Shown here piece after piece: positions 44,301 to 56,495 of a stretch of 64,000 nt of DNA. The stretch's first letter is position 1. The number at the start of each line of letters is the position of its first letter. The position numbers were made by a program, and so were the translations under genes. Origin of the DNA: Vicia villosa (lineage: Eukaryota; Streptophyta; Magnoliopsida; Fabales; Fabaceae); the NCBI RefSeq assembly GCF_029867415.1, contig NW_026705147.1:1107159-1171158 (forward strand). The letters are read 5' to 3'. The notes under the pieces were generated by a model. The model was not told the DNA's origin. It searched no databases and worked only from the letters and a program-made list of their open reading frames with translations.

Positions 44301-46352
44301 TAAAACAAGCGATCGCGATTCTCTTTCAAAACGATAAACCACTTCTTTGATTAAATTTTTTTTAATTGATCAATTGATTTTCAAAACGAAGTGGGGCCTC
44401 TCGAATATTAGAGAGTGTAAGTCCCATTTCTTTTCTTTTTGTACAGTTTGTTTTTCTCAAAACAATAAAACTTCTTCAAAAACAAAATCTTTTCAAAACA
44501 ATTTTCAAATCATTTTCAAATCATTTTCAAAACAACAAAACTTCAAATTATTCAAAACTTTTCAAATATACCATGGGCCTCCATGTAGGTATAAGTCCCA
44601 AGCCCTTTTGTACATACCCACTCCAGTACATGAAATTAGGTATTTCATTGTACGCCTTTTGTACATATCTCAATCAATTTGTTTTTAACTTTGAATAACA
44701 AACCAAAAATGAAGGTTTCTTTAAATCTTCCCAAAATATACCATGGGCCTCCATGTAGGTATAAGTCCCAAGCCCTTTTGTAAATACCTGTTTACATAGC
44801 TTTGAATAAACTCAAGTGGACCTCTCCCCGAGTATAAGTCCCGAGCCCTGTGTATACAAATGGATCATGCTTACAGGTATATTTCCTTCATAAACTCTAT
44901 TATATACACACACTTTGTCATATATGTATAACTGTTCATATTTGTTCATGTACTTGTTCATGTTTGTTCGTACTTGTTCATACTTGTGATTGTGTTATAT
45001 ATACTTGTTCAACTTAGTACAACACTAGGTTCCCCATAGCCTCCTATTGGGCTTCGTGCAAAGAATCTCCCTAGTTTAGGTTAGGACATAGAGTATGGTT
45101 TCCCGGTGAAATCGCTCTAAGAGCTCAAACCAACTATACCATGCCTCCCCTTGGGCTTTGTACAAACGAGTGTCCCTCCCATAGCCTCCTCTTGGGCTTA
45201 CAATGCAAGGACCCTGGATTGTCCCTCCCATAGCCTCCTCTTGGGCTTACAATGCAAGGACCCTCGGATAGCCTCCTCTTGGGCTTCGTACAAGGACCCA
45301 CGGGCTTCTTATAAGCATCCCCCAATATCCAAATCAAATACCCTAGGAGATTAGACATTTTTCATCTCTATGCTAGGAGTATCTCTTATATATCATCACA
45401 AACAATCAATCAATCAAACTTTTTTGCCACAAGTCTGGCTAATCAATCAAACTTTTTTGCCACAAGTCTGGCTAATCAATCAAACTTTTTCTTGCCACAA
45501 GGCTGGCTAATCAATCAAACTGTTTTACCACCGTACTGGATGATTAATCAAAGTTTTTGTCACAAGGCTGACTTCATTGAAACTTTTGCCACGAGGCTGG
45601 CTGATTAATCAAAACTTTTTGTCACAAGGCTGACTTCATTGAAAGTTTTTTGCCACAAGGCTGGTTAAACAAACAAAAACATCTTTATCATTCTAAGCAC
45701 CCTAAGTGGCATGGCCCCGGGCTTATAATGAAAAGATTTTCAAACAAATCAAACAGATGTATGTGATGATATAGATTAGATACATCTAGCATTTAGACGA
45801 CATTTGTCTATTTTCCTTTGCTTCCACTAGCATAAGTGGGAACTACGATTGCTCTGACTTTCTCAACATCCCTTTGAGAATACGTAGGCACAAGGTCGAT
45901 CCTTGGCGAGCAAAACAAAACAAAAAAAACCACTCAAACTTTAGCACCCGTAGACCCGAGCTACAGATGCTCTGATTCCCTCTAAGGGATATGTATGCAG
46001 AGGATCGCGATGATCTTTGCGAGCATAATCAAACAAACACCTTAGGTCCCACCTATTTCACAAGAACCTCCACCACAACAAGAATGGAATAAAACAAAAT
46101 AAAGAAACCTATAGAGTACTATTGATACGTTGGGTGCTAATACCTTCCCTTCGTATAACCAACCCTCTTACCCGGAATCTCTCCCCCACTTTTTAGGTTA
46201 TTGCAGCTTTTTTCGTTTTCCTAATTTGGAAACAATAAAAAGTTTGGTCGATACAAAAGAAAAATCATTTTTTTGAGCACTCGAGCCCAAAGAAGGCATC
46301 AGGTGTCTCATCCACAAAAAAGAGGAACAAAAACGATTTTTCGCCCGCGACA
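41339..46352 (+). repeat. E4 3' LTR (5014 bp)
   Basis: Near-identical partner of 23677-28691. Ends GCGACA at 46352 followed by the GAACA duplication. Confidence 0.97.
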
Positions 46353-46357
46353 GAACA
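46353..46357. repeat. Right target-site duplication of E4
   Basis: GAACA, identical to 23672-23676. Confidence 0.95.
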
Positions 46358-47780
46358 CTATTATGGTTTAGTAACTGTGGTTTATGTTTCATTATGATTG
46401 TCGACTGTCTATTGAAAAATTAAGGATTTGATCACCCTTAATCTATTGTTGATAGGAGACGAGATCGTACTGGACCATATAGACTTGTCTTACTAACTTG
46501 ATAGCGTGTGAAGCGACTAAGGAGAAGTTGAAGAGTAGATTTGAGGAATTGTTGAGAAGAGGTTCATTTGTCTGAGTGTATAGTCGTAGAGTCGCACATG
46601 TTTTGTCGAGTAAGAAGAAAATAAGGTTCTATGAGGTAATGTTTGTGGATGTTGTGATTCTAAGAGCGACGATGATCATGTCGAGCATTTAAGGAGTGCG
46701 TTATCAGTGTTGGAAGAGAATAAGTTTTATGTGAAGCTTTCTGAATGAGAGCTTTGGTTGGAAGAAGTGAATTTTCTTGGATATGAGATTTCGAGCTGAG
46801 GTGTGTTGATACAGATATCGACAAGTGGTAGCTTATGCTTCAAGGCAACATAAAGTTCATTAGAGGAATTATCAGACACATGATTTAGAGTTGGTTATCG
46901 TTGGGTTCGTTTTGAAGCTTTGGAGACATTATTTGTTTTAATCGAGATTTGATGTGTATAGTGACCACAAGCATTTGATGTATCAGTAGATATGAGGCAA
47001 AGAAGATGGTTTGAATTCTTAAAATATTATGATTTTGGTTTGGACTACCATCCTGGAAAAGCGAAAGTTGTAGTCGATGCATTGGGTAGGAAATCATTTC
47101 ACATGTTTATGTTGATGATTCGAGAGTTTGACTTGTTGGAACAATTTAGAGATTTGAGTTTGGTTTGTGAGGCGACATCTTCGTGCGTTAATCTTGGTAT
47201 GTTGAAGCTTACGTGTGGTATTCTGTAGAGTATTGTTTAAAATAAGGATCCAAGGATCAATTATAGATTTTGGGAAGGTTGCAAAGTGCTTTGGGTACGA
47301 AGCTACCTTTTGAGTTCGGTGTATCATCCGCGAAATAATGGGTAAACAAAGAGGACTACTCAGTCGTTTGAATTTGTTTGGAGAGAGTGTTGTGGTTGGA
47401 CCCGAGTTAGTTCAACAGTCCACGGATGAAGTTAAGATGATTTAAGAAAAGGTGAAATTTTCCCAGTCGTCATAAGGGCTATCATGATAAGAGAAGGAAG
47501 GCTCTTGAGTTGATATCGATGATCATGCGTTTTGAGGGTTATGCCAATAACGGGTGTTGACAGAGCATTGAATTCGCGTAAATTGACGCCGCGCCTTATT
47601 TACCGTATCAGATATCGGGGAGAGTAGGTGAAGAAGCTTCATGGTAAAGAGATCATTTTAGTCAAAGTCGTTTGGGTTGGACAAGGTAGTAGTAATGTGA
47701 CATGGGAGCTTGGGAGTCAGATGAAGGATTCATATCCGAAGTTGTTCGTTTGAAATAATTTTCGAGGACGAAAATCTTTT
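46358..47780 (+). pseudogene. E5: degraded chromovirus pol
   Basis: Plus-strand remains of a chromovirus polyprotein with many stops and deletions. RT around 46640-46800: MFVDVVIL stands where the YVDDILVYS box should be, then HVEHLRSALSVLEENKFYVKLSE and EEVNFLGYEISS. RNase H around 46850-47110: YQTHDLELVIV, RFDVYSDHKHLMYQ, MRQRRWFEFLKYYDFGLDYHPGKAKVVVDALGRKS with gaps. Most of integrase is missing. A chromodomain end follows at about 47660-47755 (VTWELGSQMKDSYPKLFV). The oldest element in this part of the nest, and the target of E4. Confidence 0.85.
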
Positions 47781-47794
47781 AAGTGGGGGAGAGT
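47781..47794 (+). other. E5 polypurine tract
   Basis: AAGTGGGGGAGAGT directly before TGTAACAGCCCG, the LTR start. Confidence 0.85.
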
Positions 47795-48685
47795 TGTAAC
47801 AGCCCGAATTTTATTAATTGGCTAATTAAATTAAATAAGGATTTATTTACTTAATTTGAACGAAGTTTGATGATTAATTGGACCGTCGGTTTTATTGAAA
47901 AACGTGTTTGGATTATTAAGTGAAGTTGGAATTTATTCGGTTAATCGAAGAATTAATAAAGTGGAATATGTAGAGAAATAATATTAGAAATAATATTATT
48001 ATTGAATTTTTATTTATTTGAGATAAATTCGGATTTAATTGGATTACTCGGAAAATAATATTAAGGGTAATAATATTATTTGTTGTAGCATAATTATTTA
48101 TTCAACTACTCTATTTTATCGAATTGGGCCTATTTAGTTAGAAGTGGAATTATATGGGTTAAGCCCAATATGAATAATATAGTAAGGGTTTGGGAAGAGT
48201 AGAGGTCTCATAACTTTGACTCATTTTGGAGAGGAGGAAGAGGAATGAAGGGGAAGAACAACAAGGGGCAAGAGCTAGGGTTTGAAGCACATTGAAGAGG
48301 TAAGGGGGAGAATCCCTATTATTATGGGCTAGTATGATAGAAATAATGGGTAGATTAACATGTGTATGTTTGTTCTTAGTTGAAATTTATATAAAATATG
48401 GTTTGAATCTGTCTTAGTATGCTGAGTTCTGTTAATGGAAATTAAAACTGGAACTAAAATTGATGAACATTAATGCATTGGTGTGTTTATAAAAATCTGG
48501 AAAAAAAAGATTGAAAACGAAACTAGGAATGAAATTTAGGAGTACTAACGGACGACGGCTAGGCTTGTATGCCCTTGACTGGCGGGATAGTGGTAGTGAG
48601 GAAGGAGTGATGTTCGGCAGCCCCATGGTAGACATATAAATTCATACTTCCATACTATACATACTGTATATACTATACATGAATG

Positions 48686-48804
<119 letters not shown>

Positions 48805-49565
48805 GGCAATTAAAAGAATGAAGAATAAAGTAGTTGTTTCATCTAATGACTAGCATTTTATTTTTTTTATTGAATACAAGTTAGAAAACAAAACGAAATA
48901 TAAACATTTCTGCTTGACCGAATAGTCGAATTAAGCGGTATAATTAGTTGTCCAGAATTTGATGAAAATTTACGTGGTAGCTAAGTTTAATTAGCAGATT
49001 AACATGGTGATGTTATTTTGTTGAAATGTGATATTTACGAACCGACCAAAATAGTGTGGATTTATATATCTTTTATATTAAATATTAGTTTTAGGAATAG
49101 GAAATGAATTAGTAACTTAGAATAAATGAAGTGCAATTATTAATTAGTTGATTTACTTATTAGTTAAATTAATTTAAATAAGTATAATTGATTGGAATAT
49201 AATAGATATTGTATTGATTATTTGTTTGTCGGTAGCTTGCGGTATTTTGGAAAGTTGATCGTAATTGTATTTTGACCAAATACTAATGAATTGATACTTG
49301 GTTTAGAAGTGTATTCTTATATTTTGTTGCGGTATGAATTAACATGAGATAGTATGATTTACTAGTGTTAAGTGTATTTTGGTGAATCATAATTGAATAT
49401 TGTTTCTATTATGTGGAGTGATATCAATGTGCTTGTGAATGTTGTGTACAATTGATCGATAATTCATCGAGTTGAATTAGTTGTGATATGCGGAATGTTA
49501 AGATGGTATAGATGATCTTAATTGCATAATTGGTTGGTAATTGTACATTCATTCATGGCATAGTC

Positions 49566-49850
49566 GGCTTTATTGTGGAAGCGGTGAAACGGTGGGTTCA
49601 CATGGTATTAGACGGTGATCCTTAAATGGAAATAGACGTAGATTACGTTGATCCTTAATTGGAAACATGCGTAGTGGCTTTGATCTTGTCCGGATCGGAA
49701 GCGGCTTGGATTCTAGAGTGAATTCGGAAAGCGGTAAACTATATGTTTACATTTGATGGCTTTGATCTTGTCCGGATCTGAAGCGTGGCTAGATTCTATA
49801 TGAATCGGAAGCGGTGGAACTTTGGGTCCACATTGGGTACCACATGCATT
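49566..49850 (+). repeat. Imperfect internal repeats in E5 LTR
   Basis: Repeated phrases 'ggctttgatcttgtccggat', 'ggaagcggtg(a)aa' and 'gggt(t/c)cacat' occur two to three times each over 285 bp. Confidence 0.7.
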
Positions 49851-52844
49851 GAGTCACACGTTTTTCATTGAGTCACATTGAGGTTAAGTGATGTTTGAAT
49901 ATATGCATTTATGTGATTGTTATGTGTACATGAGATGTGATAATTGGAATTGGTGATGTTTGGACACATGACTTTGTAAAATATATGATTATGTGATAAT
50001 TATAGTTATGTGTATTATTTAGGAATATAGTATTGGAATTTAATATTATACTCCTTGAGTTTTGATGCATGCTTGTAACATGTGAAATAAATGTTTGTTA
50101 GTATTATTTACATGGTTATATAAGTGCGATGAATTCCTATGACTATTGGTTGAATCATTGTATTTTATTATACTTTCTTCATAATGATTCGTATTATCAC
50201 CCTTCTGTTTTAATGTTGCCCTCATTTGGCGACATGCAGGTTCTGGAGTTTAGTAGCTCGTGCGTGATCTAGTCGGAGATTCTTCCGTGTTTGTTGGAGA
50301 TTAGGTAGTGAGTCGATGCTCTGTATTATGTATTACCAAGTTTCTATTTGGTTATGTATTATGTTTATGACTTGAGAACTTGTTATTTGACTACTTGTTG
50401 TTTGAGAGGCTTTCAAGCAAAATATTCTGAATTATGTTTTAATTTATATTGATATGATTATTGAGACTTGATCATGGTATGGGACATGGATCATTTTATG
50501 AAACACATGAGTATTTAGTAGTTTCTGCTGTGAATTCATGTTCTGGATAAAATATGATTAATTGAGAAGTGTTATTTAAAATTACCAGGTGTCATACCCC
50601 AAAATTTGCCCTTACCACTTCTCTTGTTCCAGGCACAATGTTCAAAGACACCCTCTCCTAAAAAAGGTTCAAGAACTAGGGTTTTGTTGTTCTGAGGAAA
50701 AATCAATGGATCAAAAGCTCCAACACATTTCATATGGTCTATGATATCCCACACTACTTCCATGACAAAATAAAGGTCTCAATTCAAAGAGTTGGTCACT
50801 CAATTGCTCAGAAAGTCAACAGTCGACTGGTTTGACCTAAAAGTCAACTGTGGTCAAAATATAGTCAAAACTCCTGATTTTTTGTCAACATCCTCATATT
50901 GAAGTATCATTCACCATTTGATCAAGAATTGATCATGGTTCATCAAGGAAAGATCAGAAATCAACAATTCCAAAAGTTTATAAATTAGGGTTTTCATAGG
51001 AGAAAGCCAACTAAACTTTGACCAGCCATAACTCCTACATGGAACATCATAAATTTTCCATCAAAAGCTCATTTTGAAGGAAATTGGATTCTCTACAATT
51101 TTGTCTCTCACATGCCAAGTCTAAAAATGCTTCATTTGAGAGATATGGACCAAGACACTATAGGTCCTTTTCAAAAGTCAACCAGAAGTCATTTTTTTCA
51201 AAAGAACACACAAGGAGCATGGAAAATCATTTTGACATGAGACCAAAAACACTGGTTAGAGGACTCTTTAAGGTTTCTAAAAAGTCCTAGAACTAATTCA
51301 TACCTCAAAAATTGAGGGAGATAGGCCTTGTTAAAGTTGGACTATTTTGAAGGGAAGAATGTGAAATAAAAGGCCTCAAAATGTTTTTTTTTTGCAAAGG
51401 AGCCCAATATTTCATGGTCCAATCTTGCTCCTCAAGTCACCCAAGGCTCCATATCTAATTGCCACGAATTTATGAATTATATTTGATTTTTATTAATTTT
51501 ATGCATTTAAAAGTGATATAAATCAAATATTCAAAGGAATATGGAAGAGATTTAATTTGGATTTGATTTTCAATCAAATTCAATCAAGAAAATACCATAT
51601 TTTCTAACCAATTTCGTGCAAATTCATATGGGAGATAAAAGATTGAAATTGGGCATATTTAGTAAGAGTTTCAAATCAAATCCTTTCCAATTGCCAATTA
51701 AAGATTCAAAGGGATTCAACCTAATGTTATTGACCTAATTCCATCTGAAATAAAGATACAAGTAGTCCAAAGAATTAGGGGATTTTGGAGACAAGGTTTT
51801 GCAGCCTCTAAGACCTTCACAAAAAAAACCAAAGAAATTCAAATTCGGTTTAGCAATGGCACGAAGATTCAAGAGCTTTTAGTCATCAAAACGTAATCCT
51901 TGGGAGGTGTTGAAGCGATTCAGATTAATTCCCAGGTCATAGCATCCGGAATCACCTTCCACACACTCATGGTTTGCGTGACTTTTTTTTACTTTCGATT
52001 TCGTAATTTTGTCGACTATAAACGCAATTTGTCTGCATATTTGTGTTCACCCTTGCATTTGCAGCATACCTGGATACTTTAATTTAGGTTTCGTTGCAAG
52101 ATCAAGAAACCGCCATTATTAGGTTTAATTATAAAAAAAATTGGTTTGGTTAATGTCTTTGGATGTTGTAAATCGGAAGCTTGAGTCAGTGTATGGAAAT
52201 AGTGTGGATTTATGATATGGTGATGTTTTAGAATTCCAGATCTCCTTCTTCTTTGTTCTTTTAATAGGTGCTGCAAGAAAAAAAAAACAAAAAAACAAAT
52301 ATTGTTGCTTTGAAGGTTAATGTTATTTATTTGTGAGGTTTGAATTGGTTTACGGTAATTTTTCGTGAATGAAATTGTTAGCGCCGTACATGTGTAGAAG
52401 TGAGGGTTAGGATTGTTGTTAGAGATTGTTAGTGACAAAGGCTGGTTAAGTTTGTTAGTAAAAAAAATATTTAACGTATAACAATATAGTAAAATATATT
52501 TAGAATACAATATGACAATAGGAAAAACAAGCCATAGTTATATCATTCTAGGATTAAAATAATAACAAATTTAAATAAAGAGAATGGGTGAATTTGTTAA
52601 TAGAATTGTAGAGTTAAAATGGAGCCATCTGACATTCATCACGTGGTTGAAAACAGAAACAACTTAAAACAAATTAATCATCGAGCGGCCTCATATTAAA
52701 ATCATCGGCCAAAAGCTAAACGAAATTGAAAACTCTTGAAAAGAAATTGAAAAGCGTATGAGAAAATTTTTTTAAAAATTGTTGGTTAATTGTGGTTGGT
52801 AGAGCATGAGAATTGTCGATGAAAAGAAGAGAGTGGAGAGCCTC

Positions 52845-52852
52845 TATTTATA
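52845..52852 (-). promoter_or_regulatory. Minus-strand TATA box in E6
   Basis: TATAAATA on the minus strand in a CTCTATAAATAGAGGC context, the same context as the TATA boxes of E4 and E8. Confidence 0.65.
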
Positions 52853-52989
52853 GAGTTGAAATTAGGTCAAAACAATCCTAAAAAGGAAAAGATCAAACCC
52901 AAAGGCCCATGGACCGTCCCCAAGATTAAGAATCTGGACGTACTTGTGTCCAGATACGTCCAGGTGCGAAAATGATAAAAATTAGTTGA

Positions 52990-53046
52990 AAAACATGAAA
53001 ATGCACCCGGCAGGACTTGAACCCGTGACCTTCTGTTTGCAAGCCT
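52990..53046 (-). other. tRNA-like 3' half in E6
   Basis: On the minus strand AGGTCACGGGTTCAAGTCCT contains a B-box match GGTTCAAGTCC (53013-53023). The place of the matching A box is taken by the purine tract next door, so only a half-module remains. Confidence 0.5.
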
Positions 53047-53052
53047 TTCATA

Positions 53053-53145
53053 TCTCTCTCTTTTTTCTTTTTTCTTTTTTTTTTTTTCCCCCCTTTTTTT
53101 TTTTTTTTTCCTTTTTTTTTCTTTTTTTTTTTTTCCTTTTCTTTT

Positions 53146-53214
<69 letters not shown>

Positions 53215-53290
53215 CTTTTTCTTTTTTTTTTTTTTTTTCCCCCCCTTTTTCCCTCCTTTTTCTTTTTTTTTTTTTTTTTTTTTTTTTTTT
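53053..53290. repeat. 238-nt pure pyrimidine tract
   Basis: Only T and C on the plus strand, mostly T-runs broken by single C's and a few C-runs. It gives spurious Lys-rich and Phe-rich frames. It lies directly beside the GGTATGACA end of E6. It could form triplex DNA, and could also be a sequencing or assembly error. Confidence 0.95.
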
Positions 53291-53299
53291 GGTATGACA

Positions 53300-54107
53300 C
53301 TTGGTTTTCCTCTTTTCGGTGAAGGGCGGTTTATTGAAATCCGGTTTAGCTTGTGGTAGCTACCTTGTTGCAATTAGGATTACCGGTTTTCTATGATTAT
53401 GCATTGATGTTTTGGATGGCATATTATGCAGGGCTTTTTGGAGCAAGTGGTTTGATTTTGAAAGGAATTTTTGGTGTATTTTTGTGTAATTATTGTAATG
53501 GACTCGGACTTGTAATGATGGGCTTGTGATGAATGGAATTTTGAATTTGTAATGAATATGGTTCTATGTAATGGACATTTGAATGGCAAATGACTTATAA
53601 TGACTTTTGAACTTGAATTTTTGTAGTGAATTTTGAATGGGCTCTTGAATATTTTTGTAATCTTATATGAGTTTGAAACTTGAATAAGGACTTGAATGGA
53701 TAATGAACATAGTGATGTATAAATCTCGAATGAATGGTTGAAAGAAAATGAAATGGATTTTGAATCAACATTTGCATGAACATCTTTGATGAATAAATCC
53801 AAATCCACTTGCAAACTTCAATGAACGTCTAACTCAAGTCAATTCCTCAATCTAAATCAAACTTGTATGATAAGCTACTAAGAAATTGGAAACATAATGG
53901 CGTCTTGAACACAATGTTCTCTTTAAACCCATAACCTTGTACCATGACTTATTCTTTTGCAATTCACCCTACAAGCATGCTGATTTAATGACCTCAAACA
54001 ATAGAAACTCTTTTATTTTCTCTTGATTTTAAATGACGAAATAAACGTCCTTTCATAACTTATGGCACAAGGAAAGAGGGCAAATTTTGGGGTGCAACAC
54101 CATCCCA
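53300..54107 (-). mobile_element. E7: 5' part of another Tat/Ogre-like LTR
   Basis: On the minus strand the segment starts at 54107 with TGTTGCACCCCAAAATTTGC, the form of many Tat/Ogre LTR starts. It runs about 800 bases and stops where E6 begins. It contains many 'cattcaa' and 'attacaa' motifs but no gene. Confidence 0.6.
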
Positions 54108-54633
54108 ATATAAAATCCTACAAATAGTCCGTCCATTCCTACCCCCAGACTTATCTGGTTCTTCCTTTATTCGTTGCGCTACATTGATTCTGACAAGTCA
54201 CACACTTTTGAAATCCTCTAAATCACACTATGTTCACAGTCCACTTAGTTCCATTACTATACAACAGTTCCTTATTTGTAGTCGTCCAACTACAACACGT
54301 GCTAGAACTTCACATACAACCATCGTCAACTACTCCTCGAGGTTGCTCACAACCCGGTTCTTAGTAGTAAAAATCAGAGAGGAGTTTCTGAAGGAATTCA
54401 GGAACCGGTTCCCACGTAGGGAGGAACCGGGTTCTGCGTGACTTTTTCTAAAACTTTATTATCTTTGAAAACTCCTAACTTTTGAACCGTAAATCCGATT
54501 TTAGTGTCGTTTTGAGCATAATAAAGCTAATCAAATGATTTACATAATAAAATAGTGTTTTGAGACGTGTCTCGAAATTATTTTGAAACACTCGATTTTA
54601 ATTGGTTGTGGTGGTTTATGCGTACAGGTATAT
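54108..54633. mobile_element. LTR-like scrap with AACCGGTT palindromes
   Basis: About 0.5 kb of unassigned repeat. It has AACCCGGTTC (54351-54360), GGAACCGGTTCC (54401-54412) and GGAACCGGGTTCT (54423-54435), then 'aactcctaacttttgaaccgtaaatccgat' style sequence of plant LTRs. No gene. The family is unknown. Confidence 0.5.
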
Positions 54634-55030
54634 TGTGGTGTCGTTTTCTTTTACCTCCCCGTTTCACTTGGGAGGACGGCACGCTAAACCCTTCACGCGA
54701 AATTTGGAAGGAGAATGCGCCCGTGGTGGGATGAATTTTATTTCAGTTCTTCCTACGATATCACACGAACTTTCTTATTTGTCCTACGAGTAGGAAAGGG
54801 GAAAAAAGATCTCAACTAAACGCTAGGAGTTTGCTAAGTGTGGGGATTTCACCTAGACTAGAAATTCTGGAGTCCGGGAGGTCGGTTATACATAGGGAAG
54901 TGTTTAAACACCTTACATATCTGTAGTACTCTACAGGAACCTTCTCTGTGTCATTGTGATTGTGTTTGCTGCTAATGATTGGGAAAGTTTCTCCTTTGTG
55001 TTAGGAGAAGGAATTGATTTGATTTGAAAA

Positions 55031-55049
55031 GACAGACAGACAGACAGAC
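55031..55049. repeat. (GACA)n short repeat
   Basis: Nearly five GACA units inside the E8 LTR. Confidence 0.95.
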
Positions 55050-55683
55050 TGACTATTTTTGGTATTTTATTAGCTCGCTGAGATTCCTTGTGAACCTCAT
55101 GCCTACATATCCCTAGTGGAAGTCAGAGCTTAATGTAGTTCGGGGAACTAACTAGGGAAATTAATTGTTTTTTTTGGTGCCTTGCTTGAAGCTCAAGGTT
55201 GAAGCTTGGAATTAAATCTCTGTTTACAGTAAAGAGACATGAAATCATCTCTACAGAGAGGTATTTGTACTATTCTACCACAAACATTTTGAAAGAGTGA
55301 CAGAATAATTGAATTCATTTCATTCAAGAGGGGGACCTTACTTGTGTGTGTGCAAGTATGCCAGTCAGATGCCTCTTAAATGAAAGAAAGATGCTCGTCC
55401 AAATTAGGGAAAGTGTACAAGTCTGGGGATGTGCCAGAGCATGTCTTTCAGAGTCCTAAATGGAGACTTTGATTGAAATTGAAATTGAAATGTTTGTTTG
55501 TTTGAATGTGGTAGAGTAGTAAAAATATCTCTCTATAGAGATAAGCTATGTCTATCTACTGTATAAAAGATTTGAATTTAGCTGGCTTGTATGAGGCCCA
55601 AGCTTGAGGCTTTTTGATTGATTAATTAATATTATTGACTCTGGGAGATGACTCCATTGAGGATTAATTACAGGGTATTTTAG

Positions 55684-56160
55684 TGTTCTGTACAAAGCCC
55701 AGAATTGAGGCTGACTCTATTTGGAGAGTGTTTATTTGATGGATTTTATTTGGTGTTCTGTACAAAGCCCAGAATTGAGGCTGACTCTACTGAGGGAGAC
55801 TCTATTTATGTGCCTTGTACAAAGCCCAAGGTTGTGGCTGACTCTAGCTATGAAAAAACATTATTTTTCTGCCTTGTACAAAGCCCAAGGTTGTGGCGGA
55901 CTCTTAAATAAATGAATTGAGTATGGATGACTATATATGGGGAAAGATCCCTAAGTGTTAGGAATCCTTGACACATGAAAGTATGGTTTATCTGCCTTGT
56001 ACAAAGCCCAAGGTTGTGGCTACTGAATGATGAAGAACTCACTGGGGAGACTCTATTATCTGCCTTGTACAATGCCCAAGGTTGAGGCTGACTCTTGACA
56101 GGGGAGTTTTATTGTTTGGTGCCTTGTATGAAGCCCAAGGTTGAGGCTAACTGTTTTTGT
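55684..56160 (-). repeat. E8 LTR repeats with 'tgtacaaagccca'
   Basis: Seven or so imperfect units of 50-90 bp containing TGTACAAAGCCCA and GGCTGACTCT. Counterpart of the 'cctcctcttgggct' repeats in E4 on the opposite strand. Confidence 0.85.
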
Positions 56161-56194
56161 TGGTTTTAACTCTACTGGAGATTAAAAAGACTGT

Positions 56195-56495
56195 TTTTCT
56201 TTGGAAGCTAACCCTTTCCAGGGATTTTGACTCAGCTGGTGAATTTGTCTATTAAAAGACTGACTTTTATCATGTTTTTGGAGGCTGACCCTTTCCAGGG
56301 GTTTTGACTCTTTTGGGGAAATTATCTCCTAAGAGAAATGAATATTTTTTTGACTTTTTATTAATTGACTTTGGAGGCTAACCCTTTCCAGGGATTTGAA
56401 ATGAAGGAATGTGTGGAAGCTAACCCTTTCCAGGGATTTATTGAAATGGAGGTTGATTTTAATTGACTTTGGAGGCTAACCCTTTCCAGGGGTTT
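56195..56495 (-). repeat. E8 LTR repeats with 'aaccctttccaggg'
   Basis: Six to seven copies of GGAGGCTAACCCTTTCCAGG with spacers of variable length. Confidence 0.9.

Larger units (their letters stand above)
23677..46352 (+). mobile_element. E4: complete Ogre retrotransposon (22.7 kb)
   Basis: Full-length Tat-lineage Ogre element in plus orientation with GAACA duplications, near-identical 5 kb LTRs (TGTCATACC...GCGACA), tRNA-Arg-type primer site and AAATAGGGG polypurine tract. Order: leader, ORF1, gag, protease, intron-like gap, RT, RNase H, second RNase H, integrase, 2.1 kb spacer. ORF1 before gag, the gap between protease and RT, and very long LTRs are published hallmarks of Ogre. By eye about 13 substitutions and one 1-bp indel separate the LTRs (about 0.3 percent), so it inserted recently. 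A TAG at 38632-38634 interrupts integrase. Confidence 0.97.
50590..53299. mobile_element. E6: Tat/Ogre-like LTR fragments in opposed orientation
   Basis: The left end TGTCATACCCCAAAATTTGC is a typical Tat/Ogre LTR start on the plus strand. The right end GGTATGACA (53291-53299) is the same start on the minus strand, giving a perfect 9-bp terminal inverted repeat over 2.7 kb. A minus-strand TATA box (52845-52852) and a minus-strand tRNA-like half (53000-53030) show that the right part reads leftward. No target duplication is visible. It may be two LTR pieces joined head to head or one rearranged solo LTR. No credible gene. Confidence 0.55.

Noticed and set aside
52079..52510. 143-codon minus-strand frame
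   Set aside because: AT-rich with Asn, Ile and Ser bias, no domain, and located in LTR-like sequence.
52867..53373. Long Lys-rich open frames on the minus strand and a Phe-rich frame on the plus strand
   Set aside because: Pure translation of the pyrimidine tract; no start context, domain or codon signal.
53380..53814. 144-codon minus-strand frame in E7
   Set aside because: Made of simple CATTCAA/ATTACAA-type motifs of the LTR, with no protein feature.
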